The notes under the pieces: generated by a model
Seen by the model: only the letters and a program-made list of their open reading frames with translations
The model's database searches: none
Told to the model about the DNA's origin: nothing
Made by a program: the position numbers and the translations under genes
In this document: in pieces, positions 1-5,870 of the stretch
Layout: the number at the start of each line of letters is the position of its first letter
How positions within the stretch are numbered: the first letter of the stretch is position 1
NCBI GenBank assembly: GCA_964352675.1
Contig: CAYGSN010000045.1
Coordinates: 1 to 10,257, forward strand
Direction: 5' to 3'
Origin: CAYGSN01 sp964352675
GTDB lineage: Bacteria > Pseudomonadota > Alphaproteobacteria > Micavibrionales > Micavibrionaceae
Length of the DNA: 10,257 nt

Positions 1-679
1 GTTTCACCGTAAAATGGTGGGAGGGGAAATAGGTTGGGGCGGCGCAGCTGGCCAGAACGGCATCATAAAGGGATACGTCCGGCGGCGGGAGGCGGCGCAA
101 ATCCAGCTTCATGTTTTTGAGCCAGAGTGCATAACCACCCTGATCTACGAAATTGTTTTTGGTGTGGACCGGCATTTCACCAGATTCGTCTTCTTCCTCA
201 ACAGGTTTCAGGCTCTCGCCATCCAGGTTATAGACGGGGACAATAACATTGCGAATTGTCTGGGACAGGCGGGTTTCACCAAAGAGAAGTTGGAGCGCAC
301 GGCCCAGATGGTGCGGATTGTAATGGCCGTGACGGAAAAGTGCGCGCAACTGGTTGATCTTCATGGTGCGGTTGTTGAAATCGTGGATCAGGCCGCGAAA
401 ATCCCTGAAACGATCCGGCGGGAAGATTTTTATTCCTTCGCGCTCGTAGAATTTTACCATATGGCGGGCTTTAAAACGCGGTTTGGACGGATCGGACGGG
501 TCTGGAACGTTCAGCGCCGCGTTCAAAATTGAGCCCGTTGAAGGGCCGCAGAAAATATCCACGGCCTGCGTAATGTGTAAGCCCGTGGTTTCCTCAATTT
601 TGGCAATGAAATGCGCTGGAATTAGGCCACGCATGCCGCCGCCGTAATTGAAAAGGATAACCTTGGTTTGTTTTGCCAT
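1..679 (-). CDS. Patatin-like phospholipase/acyl hydrolase, C-terminus beyond the window edge
   Basis: The minus-strand frame is open from an ATG at 679 to the left edge, giving 226 codons plus one base. Three patatin hallmarks are visible: the oxyanion-hole glycine loop YGGGMRG (residues 12-18), the nucleophile elbow GPSTG with Ser47 as expected nucleophile, and SCAAPTYFP near residues 211-219, which in this family lies shortly before the catalytic Asp of the Ser-Asp dyad. That Asp would be outside the window. Patatin-like proteins hydrolyse acyl esters of phospholipids or other lipids; the substrate here is unknown. No signal peptide is evident, so a cytosolic or effector-like location is possible. 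An in-frame TAA at 701-703 excludes a longer N-terminus. The ribosome-binding site is weak. An extended -10 promoter lies 66-74 bases upstream. The elbow deviates from the usual GTSTGG by having Pro46 and Ser50. The fold is confident, the substrate is not. Confidence 0.88.
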   Translation of the reverse strand, partial: MAKQTKVILFNYGGGMRGLIPAHFIAKIEETTGLHITQAVDIFCGPSTGSILNAALNVPDPSDPSKPRFKARHMVKFYEREGIKIFPPDRFRDFRGLIHDFNNRTMKINQLRALFRHGHYNPHHLGRALQLLFGETRLSQTIRNVIVPVYNLDGESLKPVEEEDESGEMPVHTKNNFVDQGGYALWLKNMKLDLRRLPPPDVSLYDAVLASCAAPTYFPSHHFTVK

Positions 680-744
680 AAAGGTTGCAAGAGATAAGAG
701 TTAAGAGTTAAGGGAATCACGATGATCCTGTGAAGTCTATCGTA

Positions 745-753
745 ATTATAACA
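745..753 (-). promoter_or_regulatory. Extended -10 promoter for the patatin-like gene
   Basis: The minus strand reads TGTTATAAT, a perfect extended -10 element. The -35 region is poor, as is common for extended -10 promoters. Transcription would begin near 738 and give a leader of about 60 bases before the ATG at 679. It lies just downstream of the terminator at 765-802, so the gene seems to have its own start regardless of transcription arriving from the lysR side. Confidence 0.5.
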
Positions 754-764
754 AAAACCGGGGT

Positions 765-802
765 AAAAAAAACCGGGCTCTTTGCTAAAAGCAAATGCCC
801 GG
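765..802 (-). terminator. Strong intrinsic terminator (minus strand)
   Basis: Read on the minus strand, CCGGGC (802-797) pairs with GCCCGG (778-773). Inside, TTTGCT (795-790) pairs with AGCAAA (786-781) around a three-base loop, and eight uninterrupted T follow (772-765). This is a textbook rho-independent terminator working only in the minus direction. It could end the structured RNA candidate upstream or the lysR operon transcript. Its 5' arm is also the 3' arm of the helix closing that RNA, so the two structures exclude each other. Confidence 0.85.
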
Positions 803-894
803 CGAGTTGAACAGGGAGGTTTCACGTCTGGGAGACGTAAGGGCCAAAAATCGACCCTTCAATTAACGCCGGGCAAAGGCCGCGACATCAATTA
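765..894 (-). ncRNA. Candidate structured RNA (three-stem small RNA or attenuator leader)
   Basis: On the minus strand GCCCGGCG (874-867) is perfectly complementary to CGCCGGGC (804-797), closing about 78 bases. Inside are two further stems: one of seven pairs (859-853 with 845-839, one G-U pair, seven-base loop) and one of six pairs (838-833 with 829-824, loop CCC). The single-stranded 3' side carries CCTCCC, complementary to a Shine-Dalgarno sequence. A further UUGAA/UUCAA complementarity could extend the closing helix. The unit ends at the terminator 765-802. The 5' end near 894 is inferred from a possible promoter at 901-930. I recognise no known family (not SRP RNA, tmRNA, or a riboswitch class I know). 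It may be a free small RNA, a regulated leader of the patatin gene, or the 3' end of the lysR mRNA. Confidence 0.45.
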
Positions 895-900
895 AGCAAT

Positions 901-930
901 CTTATACAATTTTAACCCGACCGGGGTCCA
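901..930 (-). promoter_or_regulatory. Possible sigma70-type promoter for the structured RNA
   Basis: The minus strand shows TGGACC (930-925), an 18-base spacer and TATAAG (906-901). The match is moderate, with 4 of 6 bases at -35 and 5 of 6 at -10. The predicted start, near 894, lies 20 bases before the first arm of the RNA's closing helix. Confidence 0.35.
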
Positions 931-940
931 CAGCCATATC

Positions 941-968
941 TGCATACAAGATATGCAAAAAATGCATA
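941..968. promoter_or_regulatory. Three helically phased TGCATA half-sites
   Basis: TGCATA occurs at 941-946, its complement TATGCA at 952-957 and TGCATA again at 963-968. The starts are exactly 11 bases apart and alternate in orientation. The cluster is enclosed by a wider inverted repeat (930-937 with 987-994, eight perfect pairs). It lies just upstream of the possible -35 at 925-930, where an activator would bind. It could be an operator or, in RNA, alternative small hairpins after lysR. The adjacent LysR-type protein is one candidate binder, by proximity only. Confidence 0.4.
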
Positions 969-1009
969 GCTGCGCACCAAAAAAAGATGGCTGTTTTATG
1001 ATGCTTTGA

Positions 1010-1918
1010 TTAAGTGAATTTTCCTGAAAAAACAGTGGCTTCTACGTTTTCTATGAGAAAATCTCTGAGCAGGGCAATGCGTTCGGAGTTGCGGCGTTCT
1101 TCCGCATATACGAAATACATATCCACTGTCGGGCGCTCCTGCTTGGGCAGAATCACCTCCATGTTCTCATTCGCTTCGATGAAGTAATCAGGGAGAACGG
1201 CGATTCCCGCCCCTGTTGAGGCTGCTTTGTGAATCGCATACATGGAATTCATCATCAGCACGTTGTTGTCTTTTTGTGGATTTACCCCGGCAATATCGAA
1301 CAGCCAGTTGGCCTGATCGAACGGAGCCTCCACCCCCACGGGAAATGCAATCAACTGATGGCTTTTCAATTCTTTTAGGTTTTTGGGTGTTCCGTTCTTT
1401 TTGAAATAGTCCTTATGTCCGCAAATGTGGAAATGCAGGCTGGTGAGGTATTTTTGGATGTAATTGACTTCTTTCGGTTTTTTCAATCGAATGGAGGCAT
1501 CTGCCTCTTTCAGATTCAAATTCATCACGCCGCGATTTTCAAACAGAACAGTGAGCTGGATTTTGGGGTGTTTTTCTTTGAAGCTTGCCAGTTTCGGAGC
1601 CAGCCAGGTGGAGCCAATAAATTCTGATACGCTGATGGTGAGTGGTCCTTCATCGGATGTGTGCACATCCCGAATTTGGCCTTTTATCAAAGAGAGCTTT
1701 TCAAAGATATCTCCTGTTGCATTGTGAAGAATTTCACCGTGTTCGGTGAGAACCAGCCCACGCGCGTGTCGGCGGAACAGTCCCACTCCTAAAGATTCTT
1801 CCAATGTAGCGATGTGGCGGGATACCGCGGATTGGCTCAGGTTTAGATCTTTTCCTGCTTCGGTAAAGCTGCCGGCTTCGGCGACGGTGTGAAAAATTCT
1901 AATTTTGTCCCAGTCCAT
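1010..1918 (-). CDS. LysR-type transcriptional regulator
   Basis: The 302-residue protein has the normal length for the LysR family. Residues 1-60 form the winged helix-turn-helix, with the recognition region LNLSQSAVSRHIATLEESLG at 25-44, followed by the conserved LFRRHARGLVLTEHGE. Residues from about 88 to 295 are the periplasmic-binding-protein-like effector domain. Its effector is not predictable. The ATG is separated from the trxB stop by a single base, with a weak GGAA-type ribosome site inside the end of trxB, so translational coupling is likely. Most LysR regulators are transcribed divergently from their target; this one is the last gene of the ELM1-trxB-lysR operon. A trxB-linked LysR protein of this kind fits alphaproteobacteria, but a role in redox control is only inference from position. 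No terminator directly follows; the first good one is at 765-802. Confidence 0.93.
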   Translation of the reverse strand: MDWDKIRIFHTVAEAGSFTEAGKDLNLSQSAVSRHIATLEESLGVGLFRRHARGLVLTEHGEILHNATGDIFEKLSLIKGQIRDVHTSDEGPLTISVSEFIGSTWLAPKLASFKEKHPKIQLTVLFENRGVMNLNLKEADASIRLKKPKEVNYIQKYLTSLHFHICGHKDYFKKNGTPKNLKELKSHQLIAFPVGVEAPFDQANWLFDIAGVNPQKDNNVLMMNSMYAIHKAASTGAGIAVLPDYFIEANENMEVILPKQERPTVDMYFVYAEERRNSERIALLRDFLIENVEATVFSGKFT

Positions 1919-1919
1919 C

Positions 1920-2891
1920 TTATTCCGCAGCTTCGGCTTTATCCGTATTGCTGTTCACTTGTGCGGCGAGAAACCTGTCAGCCTCCAAAGCGGCCATGCA
2001 TCCCATTCCTGCTGCTGTTACGGCCTGGCGATAAACGTGATCGGCGACATCGCCGGCGGCAAAAACGCCGGGAATGGATGTCGCCGTGGAATCCGGCGCC
2101 TTGACGATATAGTTGTTTTCATCCATATCCAGCTTGCCTTTGAACAAATCGGTTGCCGGATCGTGGCCAATAGCGACGAATAATCCTTCTTTTTGTAGCT
2201 CCGTCTCTTCACCGTTCTTGACGTTCTTGACCTTCAATCCGGTCATGCCTGTCTCGGTGCCCAGCACTTCTTCCACCACGCTGTCCCAGAGAAATTCAAC
2301 TTTCTCGTTGGCAAACAGGCGGTCCTGCAGGATTTTTTCTGCGCGCAGGCTGTCGCGACGGTGAATGAGCGTGACTTTCGAGCAAAAATTGGTCAGGAAC
2401 AGGGCTTCTTCGACGGCCGTATTGCCGCCACCGACAATGGCCACTTCCTTGCCGCGGAAGAAAAACCCGTCACAGGTGGCGCAGGCTGAAACGCCTTTGC
2501 CCTGAAATTTTTTCTCCGAATCCAGGCCAAGCCAGCGGGCTTTTGCCCCTGTGGCAATCACCAGCGTGTCCCCGGTGTAAACCGTACCCTGATCACCGAT
2601 GGCTTTGAACGGTCGGGCGGAGAGGTCGACTTCTTTGATGTAATCACCAATCAGCGTGGTGCCAACATGCTCCGCTTGGGCCTTCATTTGTTCCATCAGC
2701 CATGGCCCCTGTATCACATCGGCAAAGCCGGGGTAGTTCTCGACTTCCGTTGTGATCATCAATTGCCCGCCCGGTTCAAACCCTGTGACCAGAACCGGTT
2801 CCAGATTGGCGCGCGCCGCATAGATTGCGGCAGTGTACCCGGCCGGGCCGGAGCCGATAATTAAAACTTTGCTATGACGGGACTCGCTCAT
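1920..2891 (-). CDS. trxB: Thioredoxin-disulfide reductase (NADPH)
   Basis: TrxB transfers electrons from NADPH through FAD and a redox cysteine pair to thioredoxin in the cytoplasm. The 323 residues match the low-molecular-weight bacterial enzyme. Visible motifs are the FAD-binding GSGPAG (13-18), GGQLMITTEVENYPGF (41-56), the redox centre CATC (137-140) within SACATCDGFFF, the NADPH-binding GGGNTA (154-159), HRRD (177-180) for NADPH preference, and the second FAD motif GVFAAGDVAD (275-284). All key residues are intact. The ribosome site AAAGGAA (2908-2902) lies about 10 bases before the ATG and overlaps the stop codon of the upstream ELM1-family gene, 15 bases away, so the two are co-transcribed. 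The stop is one base from the lysR start. The tail after residue 310 is low-complexity and probably not structural. Confidence 0.98.
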   Translation of the reverse strand: MSESRHSKVLIIGSGPAGYTAAIYAARANLEPVLVTGFEPGGQLMITTEVENYPGFADVIQGPWLMEQMKAQAEHVGTTLIGDYIKEVDLSARPFKAIGDQGTVYTGDTLVIATGAKARWLGLDSEKKFQGKGVSACATCDGFFFRGKEVAIVGGGNTAVEEALFLTNFCSKVTLIHRRDSLRAEKILQDRLFANEKVEFLWDSVVEEVLGTETGMTGLKVKNVKNGEETELQKEGLFVAIGHDPATDLFKGKLDMDENNYIVKAPDSTATSIPGVFAAGDVADHVYRQAVTAAGMGCMAALEADRFLAAQVNSNTDKAEAAE

Positions 2892-2906
2892 TTTTTAAAT
2901 TTTCCT

Positions 2907-3881
2907 TTACTTGCGTGATTCTCTTTTAAATATACGCTTTTCGATGGCTCTGGCAATGATTCCGGCATCATCCAGCGGCTCATATGCCCAGCTTTCCAGG
3001 CGGCCATCAAAGATTCTCAGAATGCCTTTTTGTTTGAGATTCTCATGAAATTCCTGCAAGCGCGCTCCTCCACCTTCCAGCGGGATCATGTAAGTCGGCT
3101 TGCCCGTGCTGGCGGCATCGGAGAGCATGGACACGCTGTCAGAGGTAACCAGGATGTAATCCGCCCAGGCCAGATAGCCGAAATAGGGATTATCGCGCTG
3201 ACCATCCCAAAAAATATGGCGATCGCCCTGAAACGCATTTTGCAGGCGGCGGGCGTTATCCTCTCCCGTGCGGCGTGAGGCCGTGATCATCAGGCCTGCA
3301 TCCAGCTGTTTTAAATCGGCGATCAGCTTATCCATGACAGCCGTGCTTAGAGTATAGGCCTTGCTATTTCCGCCGATCAAAACGGCAACGCGCGGGGAGG
3401 GGAGGTTTGCAAGTCCAGGATGCTCTTTGCGTGCCTGCTCCAGCTTTTCCAGCGTGATTCGATTTGGCGCGGCTGCGGTGATAACAACGTTTTTTCCGCG
3501 CGCCGGGTCGTGCGCTGGAACGGCGACCAGGTCGAACTGGGCCGGGCTGATGCGCGGATCCTGGATTTGTACGGTAAATGTTTTTCCGCCGCTGGCACGC
3601 TTGATGTATAAAGAGGCCGCAATGGATTTGCGACCGCTGGTTAATAGCAGGTCAGGCCAGGGCGGCTCCAGCGCAGGAGAAAATGTACGGCTTCGCTCAA
3701 AACCCAGCCAGGGAGAGAGGGTCTTCCAGGGTTGGCGCAGGGATATGCGTTTTACAACGGGTTCAAGTTCTAGCGCCTCGGCAACCGCCAGACACTGGTT
3801 TTCCGTTCCTGCCATTCCCTCCGTTACCACCCAGCAGATTTTTTGTTGAAGACTCATGATTTTTGTACAGTTCCGTTGCAT
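2907..3881 (-). CDS. Mitochondrial fission ELM1-like family protein (DUF1022 type)
   Basis: The sequence matches the bacterial relatives of plant ELM1, whose members have GT-B-like glycosyltransferase features. Recognisable blocks are CWVVTEGMAGTENQC (16-30), LLLTSGRKSIAAS (78-90), VQIQDPR (104-110), VAVLIGGNSKAY (165-176), ITASRRTG (199-206), ILVTSDSVSMLSDAA (243-257) and GKPTYMIPL (260-268). The function in bacteria is unsettled; the second-half motifs resemble a nucleotide-sugar site, so a cell-envelope glycosyltransferase is possible. Two starts compete: ATG 3881 and an in-frame ATG at 3857 (residue 9). Neither has a strong ribosome site. The family usually begins close to the CWVVTEG block, which favours 3857 and a 316-residue protein. 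It is the first gene of the operon with trxB and lysR, behind a possible promoter at 3898-3927. No signal peptide is seen. Confidence 0.88.
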   Translation of the reverse strand: MQRNCTKIMSLQQKICWVVTEGMAGTENQCLAVAEALELEPVVKRISLRQPWKTLSPWLGFERSRTFSPALEPPWPDLLLTSGRKSIAASLYIKRASGGKTFTVQIQDPRISPAQFDLVAVPAHDPARGKNVVITAAAPNRITLEKLEQARKEHPGLANLPSPRVAVLIGGNSKAYTLSTAVMDKLIADLKQLDAGLMITASRRTGEDNARRLQNAFQGDRHIFWDGQRDNPYFGYLAWADYILVTSDSVSMLSDAASTGKPTYMIPLEGGGARLQEFHENLKQKGILRIFDGRLESWAYEPLDDAGIIARAIEKRIFKRESRK

Positions 3882-3897
3882 AAAATAGTTTTTGCGC

Positions 3898-3927
3898 TAT
3901 AAATAACTTGCATTCAAGTTTTGGCAA
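3898..3927 (-). promoter_or_regulatory. Possible promoter of the ELM1-trxB-lysR operon
   Basis: The minus strand has TTGCCA (3927-3922), an 18-base spacer and TTTATA (3903-3898). It would start transcription near 3891, about 10 bases before the upstream ATG and 34 before the alternative ATG at 3857. The latter start is therefore better supported by leader length. This promoter overlaps the divergent lrp promoter. Confidence 0.4.
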
Positions 3928-3936
3928 CTTTATAAC
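3908..3936 (+). promoter_or_regulatory. Sigma70-type promoter of the Lrp/AsnC gene with inverted repeat in its spacer
   Basis: TTGCAT (3908-3913), a 17-base spacer and TATAAC (3931-3936) give 4/6 and 5/6 matches with ideal spacing. The spacer holds a 15-base inverted repeat, AAGTT-TTGGC-AACTT (3916-3930). Lrp-type regulators often repress their own gene by binding near the promoter, so this repeat is a plausible autoregulatory operator. Transcription would start near 3943, giving a 48-base leader. Confidence 0.55.
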
Positions 3937-3990
3937 ACTTCTGCATGAGATTTAAGCAATAATTTTAAATAATCAAAGGGAATATCAACC

Positions 3991-4464
3991 ATGGCCCGCA
4001 ATAAGCTCGACAAGATAGATCGCAAAATTTTACGCCTCCTGCAAGAGGATGGCCGCATCACGAATGTGGATTTGGCCAAGGAAGTTGGAATATCTGCCCC
4101 ACCCTGTTTGCGCCGCGTGCGCGCGTTGGAGGAGGCGGGGTATATAAAGAGCTATCACGCAAGGTTGTCCGGCCCGGCCCTGGGATACGGGGTGAGCGTC
4201 TATGCGATGGTGAAGCTGGGCAGTCATGCGGATAAGGATCTCAAAGCCTTTGAGCGCGATGTGTTGGTCCACCCGCAGGTTCGCGAGTGCTATATGCTGG
4301 CAGGGGATGTGGATTTCCTGATCAAGATGGTGGCCAAGGACTGGGACGATTACCACGAATTCCTGACCTCCAAACTGACAGTCATAGATAATGTTATATC
4401 GGTGAAATCCTCTCTGGCCATTCGCGCGCTGAAAGATGAGCCCGGCGTTCCGATTGAGGAATAG
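3991..4464 (+). CDS. Lrp/AsnC-family transcriptional regulator
   Basis: The 157 residues match the normal size of the family. Residues 6-60 hold the helix-turn-helix (LDKIDRKILRLLQEDGRITN onward, with VDLAKEVGISAPPCLRRVRALEEAGYI as helices and wing). Residues 68-145 are the effector-binding RAM domain, with the conserved GDVDFLIK at 105-112. Members bind amino acids and regulate their metabolism; the ligand here is unknown. The ribosome site AGGGA lies about 11 bases before the ATG, and the second codon GCC follows the common MA start. It is the only plus-strand gene in the window, divergent from the ELM1 operon and convergent with greA, whose stop lies 18 bases beyond. No proper terminator is visible in that gap, so the two transcripts may overlap at their 3' ends. 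Confidence 0.95.
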   Translation: MARNKLDKIDRKILRLLQEDGRITNVDLAKEVGISAPPCLRRVRALEEAGYIKSYHARLSGPALGYGVSVYAMVKLGSHADKDLKAFERDVLVHPQVRECYMLAGDVDFLIKMVAKDWDDYHEFLTSKLTVIDNVISVKSSLAIRALKDEPGVPIEE

Positions 4465-4482
4465 TCCTCCGTCATCCGGCGG

Positions 4483-4962
4483 CTATTTGGTTCCGAATTT
4501 TACATCCAGAATTTCATAGGTGCGCAGGCCCTTAGGTGAACGGACTTCGACGCTATCTCCCAAAGACTTGCCAATCAAGGCGCGTGCAATCGGGGCGGTG
4601 AGGGAGATTTTCCCGGCATCGCTGTCGCTTTCATATTCGCCGACAATCTGAAGGCTTTGTTCTTCGTCTGTATTTTCATCAACGATCACAACGGTGGCGC
4701 CGAATTTAACCGTGGAGCCGTTCATGCTGCTGAGATCAATAATCTGCGCCTTGGAGATCACGGCCTCCAGCTCCTGAATCCGGCCTTCGATAAAGCTCTG
4801 CTGTTCACGCGCGGCGTGGTACTCGGCGTTTTCCTTCAAATCGCCATGCTCCCGCGCTGTGGCGATGGCCTCAATCACAGCCGGACGCTCGACAGTTTTC
4901 AGGTTTTTTAACTCTTTTTCCAGAGCCGCAAAGCCTTCTTTGGTAATCGGAAACTGATCCAT
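4483..4962 (-). CDS. greA: Transcription elongation factor GreA
   Basis: GreA enters the secondary channel of RNA polymerase and stimulates cleavage of backtracked RNA. From the ATG at 4962 the protein is 159 residues, almost identical in length to the family standard of 158. Residues 1-75 form the antiparallel coiled coil, whose tip carries GDLKENAEY with Asp41 and Glu44, the acidic residues needed for cleavage. The C-terminal FKBP-like domain ends in SPKGLRTYEILDVKF, close to the family's usual ending. A longer in-frame reading from 5040 would add 26 residues that overlap the leader hairpin and match nothing in GreA, so it is rejected. GAGG about 11 bases before 4962 is a reasonable ribosome site. 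A possible promoter lies at 5039-5067 and a terminator-like hairpin sits in the leader. Confidence 0.97.
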   Translation of the reverse strand: MDQFPITKEGFAALEKELKNLKTVERPAVIEAIATAREHGDLKENAEYHAAREQQSFIEGRIQELEAVISKAQIIDLSSMNGSTVKFGATVVIVDENTDEEQSLQIVGEYESDSDAGKISLTAPIARALIGKSLGDSVEVRSPKGLRTYEILDVKFGTK

Positions 4963-4977
4963 TTTTTCTTTAACCTC

Positions 4978-5008
4978 AAAAAAACAACAACCCGCCAAAC
5001 GGGGCGGG
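4978..5008 (-). terminator. Terminator-like hairpin in the greA leader
   Basis: On the minus strand CCCGCC (5008-5003) pairs with GGCGGG (4996-4991) around a six-base loop, followed by TTGTTG and seven T (4990-4978). The T run is interrupted by two G, so termination may be partial. It lies 15 bases before the greA ATG. It either ends transcription from the gene at 5071-5793 or attenuates greA itself. Confidence 0.6.
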
Positions 5009-5038
5009 GTGTGGTGCTTAAACCTTAAATATATGCTC

Positions 5039-5067
5039 AAGCTACGCGGTTTTTACGGAGGCGTCAA
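5039..5067 (-). promoter_or_regulatory. Possible greA promoter
   Basis: TTGACG (5067-5062) is followed by a 17-base spacer and TAGCTT (5044-5039). The -35 is good (5/6) and the -10 weak. Transcription from it would start near 5032, upstream of the leader hairpin, so the hairpin would lie inside the greA transcript. Confidence 0.35.
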
Positions 5068-5070
5068 GTT

Positions 5071-5793
5071 TTATGCTTTTGGCCCAGGCGCTTCGACGTA
5101 AGCATTAACCATAGCGGGTCTCGGCACAAGCTCTCTAAGACGCGAAAGAACAGGTTCCCGCGCAGGTTTCTTCTGGCCCGGCGGCGTGTCCTCAATGCTC
5201 CATTCACCATTTACAACCTTTTTGAAACGTCGTGAAATAAGCGTTTCGTCTAAAACATTTAGCGCTGCACAGGAAAAAAATGTAGGGCTTAATAAAGCAT
5301 CAAGCGGTGTATCTCCGCTCCCTGCTGCTAAAGCCAGGCCTATGCTATAGATAACGGGTATGGCGATATAAGCGCCATAAGGCGTCTTCGCTAGCTCTAC
5401 AGCTTTGATAAGATTTGCGGCGGATGTTGGCGTTTGTGTCGCAGGATCAGTGTTAAAGCACAAGCGGCTATTGTGCCCGAATTCTTCCTCCAGTATTTTT
5501 CTATGACCTGATTTAATAAGATAGTCTAGAAACCTCCAAATGATAATCGCCTGAATACTCTCAATTGCACTTTTTATACCGGTGTCCGTGCCGTCAAAGG
5601 TTGCTCCGGCGGCGGCGCAGAAGAAAACAATTCCCAAGCGGGCCTGGTTTCCTGCGCTTGAAAAGGCGCGCGCGAGCCACCCCGAGTAAATCGGTGTGGC
5701 GTCGTCAAGGCGCAGGCGCGTTGGATCGGGTTTAAATCCATCCTGTGAAAAGGCATTGCTTGCAATTGTCCTTAATGTTTGCCTTATTTTCAT
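5071..5793 (-). CDS. Hypothetical protein with hydrophobic segments, probably from a leaderless mRNA
   Basis: I do not recognise this 240-residue protein. It has hydrophobic stretches at about 53-65, 77-93, 138-158 and 168-181; the third (AIPVIYSIGLALAAGSG) is the best membrane-helix candidate and the others are short or contain charges. The N-terminus is basic (MKIRQTLR) without a classic signal peptide, and the C-terminal 45 residues are proline-rich and charged, probably soluble. There is no catalytic motif I can name. The ATG is fixed by the lack of any other Met until residue 228 and by a near-consensus promoter only 9 bases upstream, which leaves no room for a ribosome site. The gene sits between greA and carB, in a place where I expect no conserved gene, and its upstream side is filled with repeats, which suggests a lineage-specific insertion. 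It is a real gene with good confidence because it is long, complete and has a strong promoter. Confidence 0.72.
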   Translation of the reverse strand: MKIRQTLRTIASNAFSQDGFKPDPTRLRLDDATPIYSGWLARAFSSAGNQARLGIVFFCAAAGATFDGTDTGIKSAIESIQAIIIWRFLDYLIKSGHRKILEEEFGHNSRLCFNTDPATQTPTSAANLIKAVELAKTPYGAYIAIPVIYSIGLALAAGSGDTPLDALLSPTFFSCAALNVLDETLISRRFKKVVNGEWSIEDTPPGQKKPAREPVLSRLRELVPRPAMVNAYVEAPGPKA

Positions 5794-5801
5794 AGGGTGA
5801 T

Positions 5802-5830
5802 TTTATAAAGTGCAAATAATTTTATGTCAA
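5802..5830 (-). promoter_or_regulatory. Near-consensus sigma70 promoter of the hypothetical gene
   Basis: The minus strand has a perfect TTGACA (5830-5825), a 17-base spacer and TATAAA (5807-5802). The last base of the -10 is only 9 bases before the A of the ATG at 5793, so the transcript should begin within about two bases of the start codon. It is the best promoter in the window. Confidence 0.8.
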
Positions 5831-5852
5831 CAAAATACAACACCTTCCCAAA

Positions 5853-5870
5853 ATAGGAATTTTATCCTAT
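5853..5870. promoter_or_regulatory. Inverted repeat ATAGGA-N6-TCCTAT, possible operator
   Basis: ATAGGA (5853-5858) and TCCTAT (5865-5870) are perfect inverted copies separated by six A/T bases. The repeat is centred about 67 bases upstream of the minus-strand start near 5795. It also overlaps a possible plus-strand promoter (TTCCCA 5845-5850, TATAAT 5868-5873). No T tract follows on either strand, so it is not a terminator. Confidence 0.35.

Noticed and set aside
14..532. Plus-strand open frame of 172 codons
   Set aside because: It lies wholly opposite the patatin-like gene, whose motifs are unmistakable in the minus-strand frame; the plus translation shows no family features.
622..825. Minus-strand open frame of 67 codons
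   Set aside because: It overlaps the patatin start in another frame and runs through the terminator and promoter signals; the translation looks random.
797..874. Hammerhead ribozyme suggested by a GAAAC after the third stem
   Set aside because: The required CUGANGA core is absent, so the three-stem layout is not a hammerhead.
3361..3849. Plus-strand open frame of 162 codons
   Set aside because: Antisense shadow of the ELM1-family gene with no recognisable domain.
4465..4482. Possible bidirectional terminator between the Lrp-type gene and greA
   Set aside because: Only short, imperfect pairing (ATAG with CTAT) and no T tract on either strand.
4963..5040. 26-residue N-terminal extension of GreA from an upstream ATG
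   Set aside because: It would translate the leader hairpin and has no counterpart in GreA; the ATG at 4962 gives the standard length and has a ribosome site.
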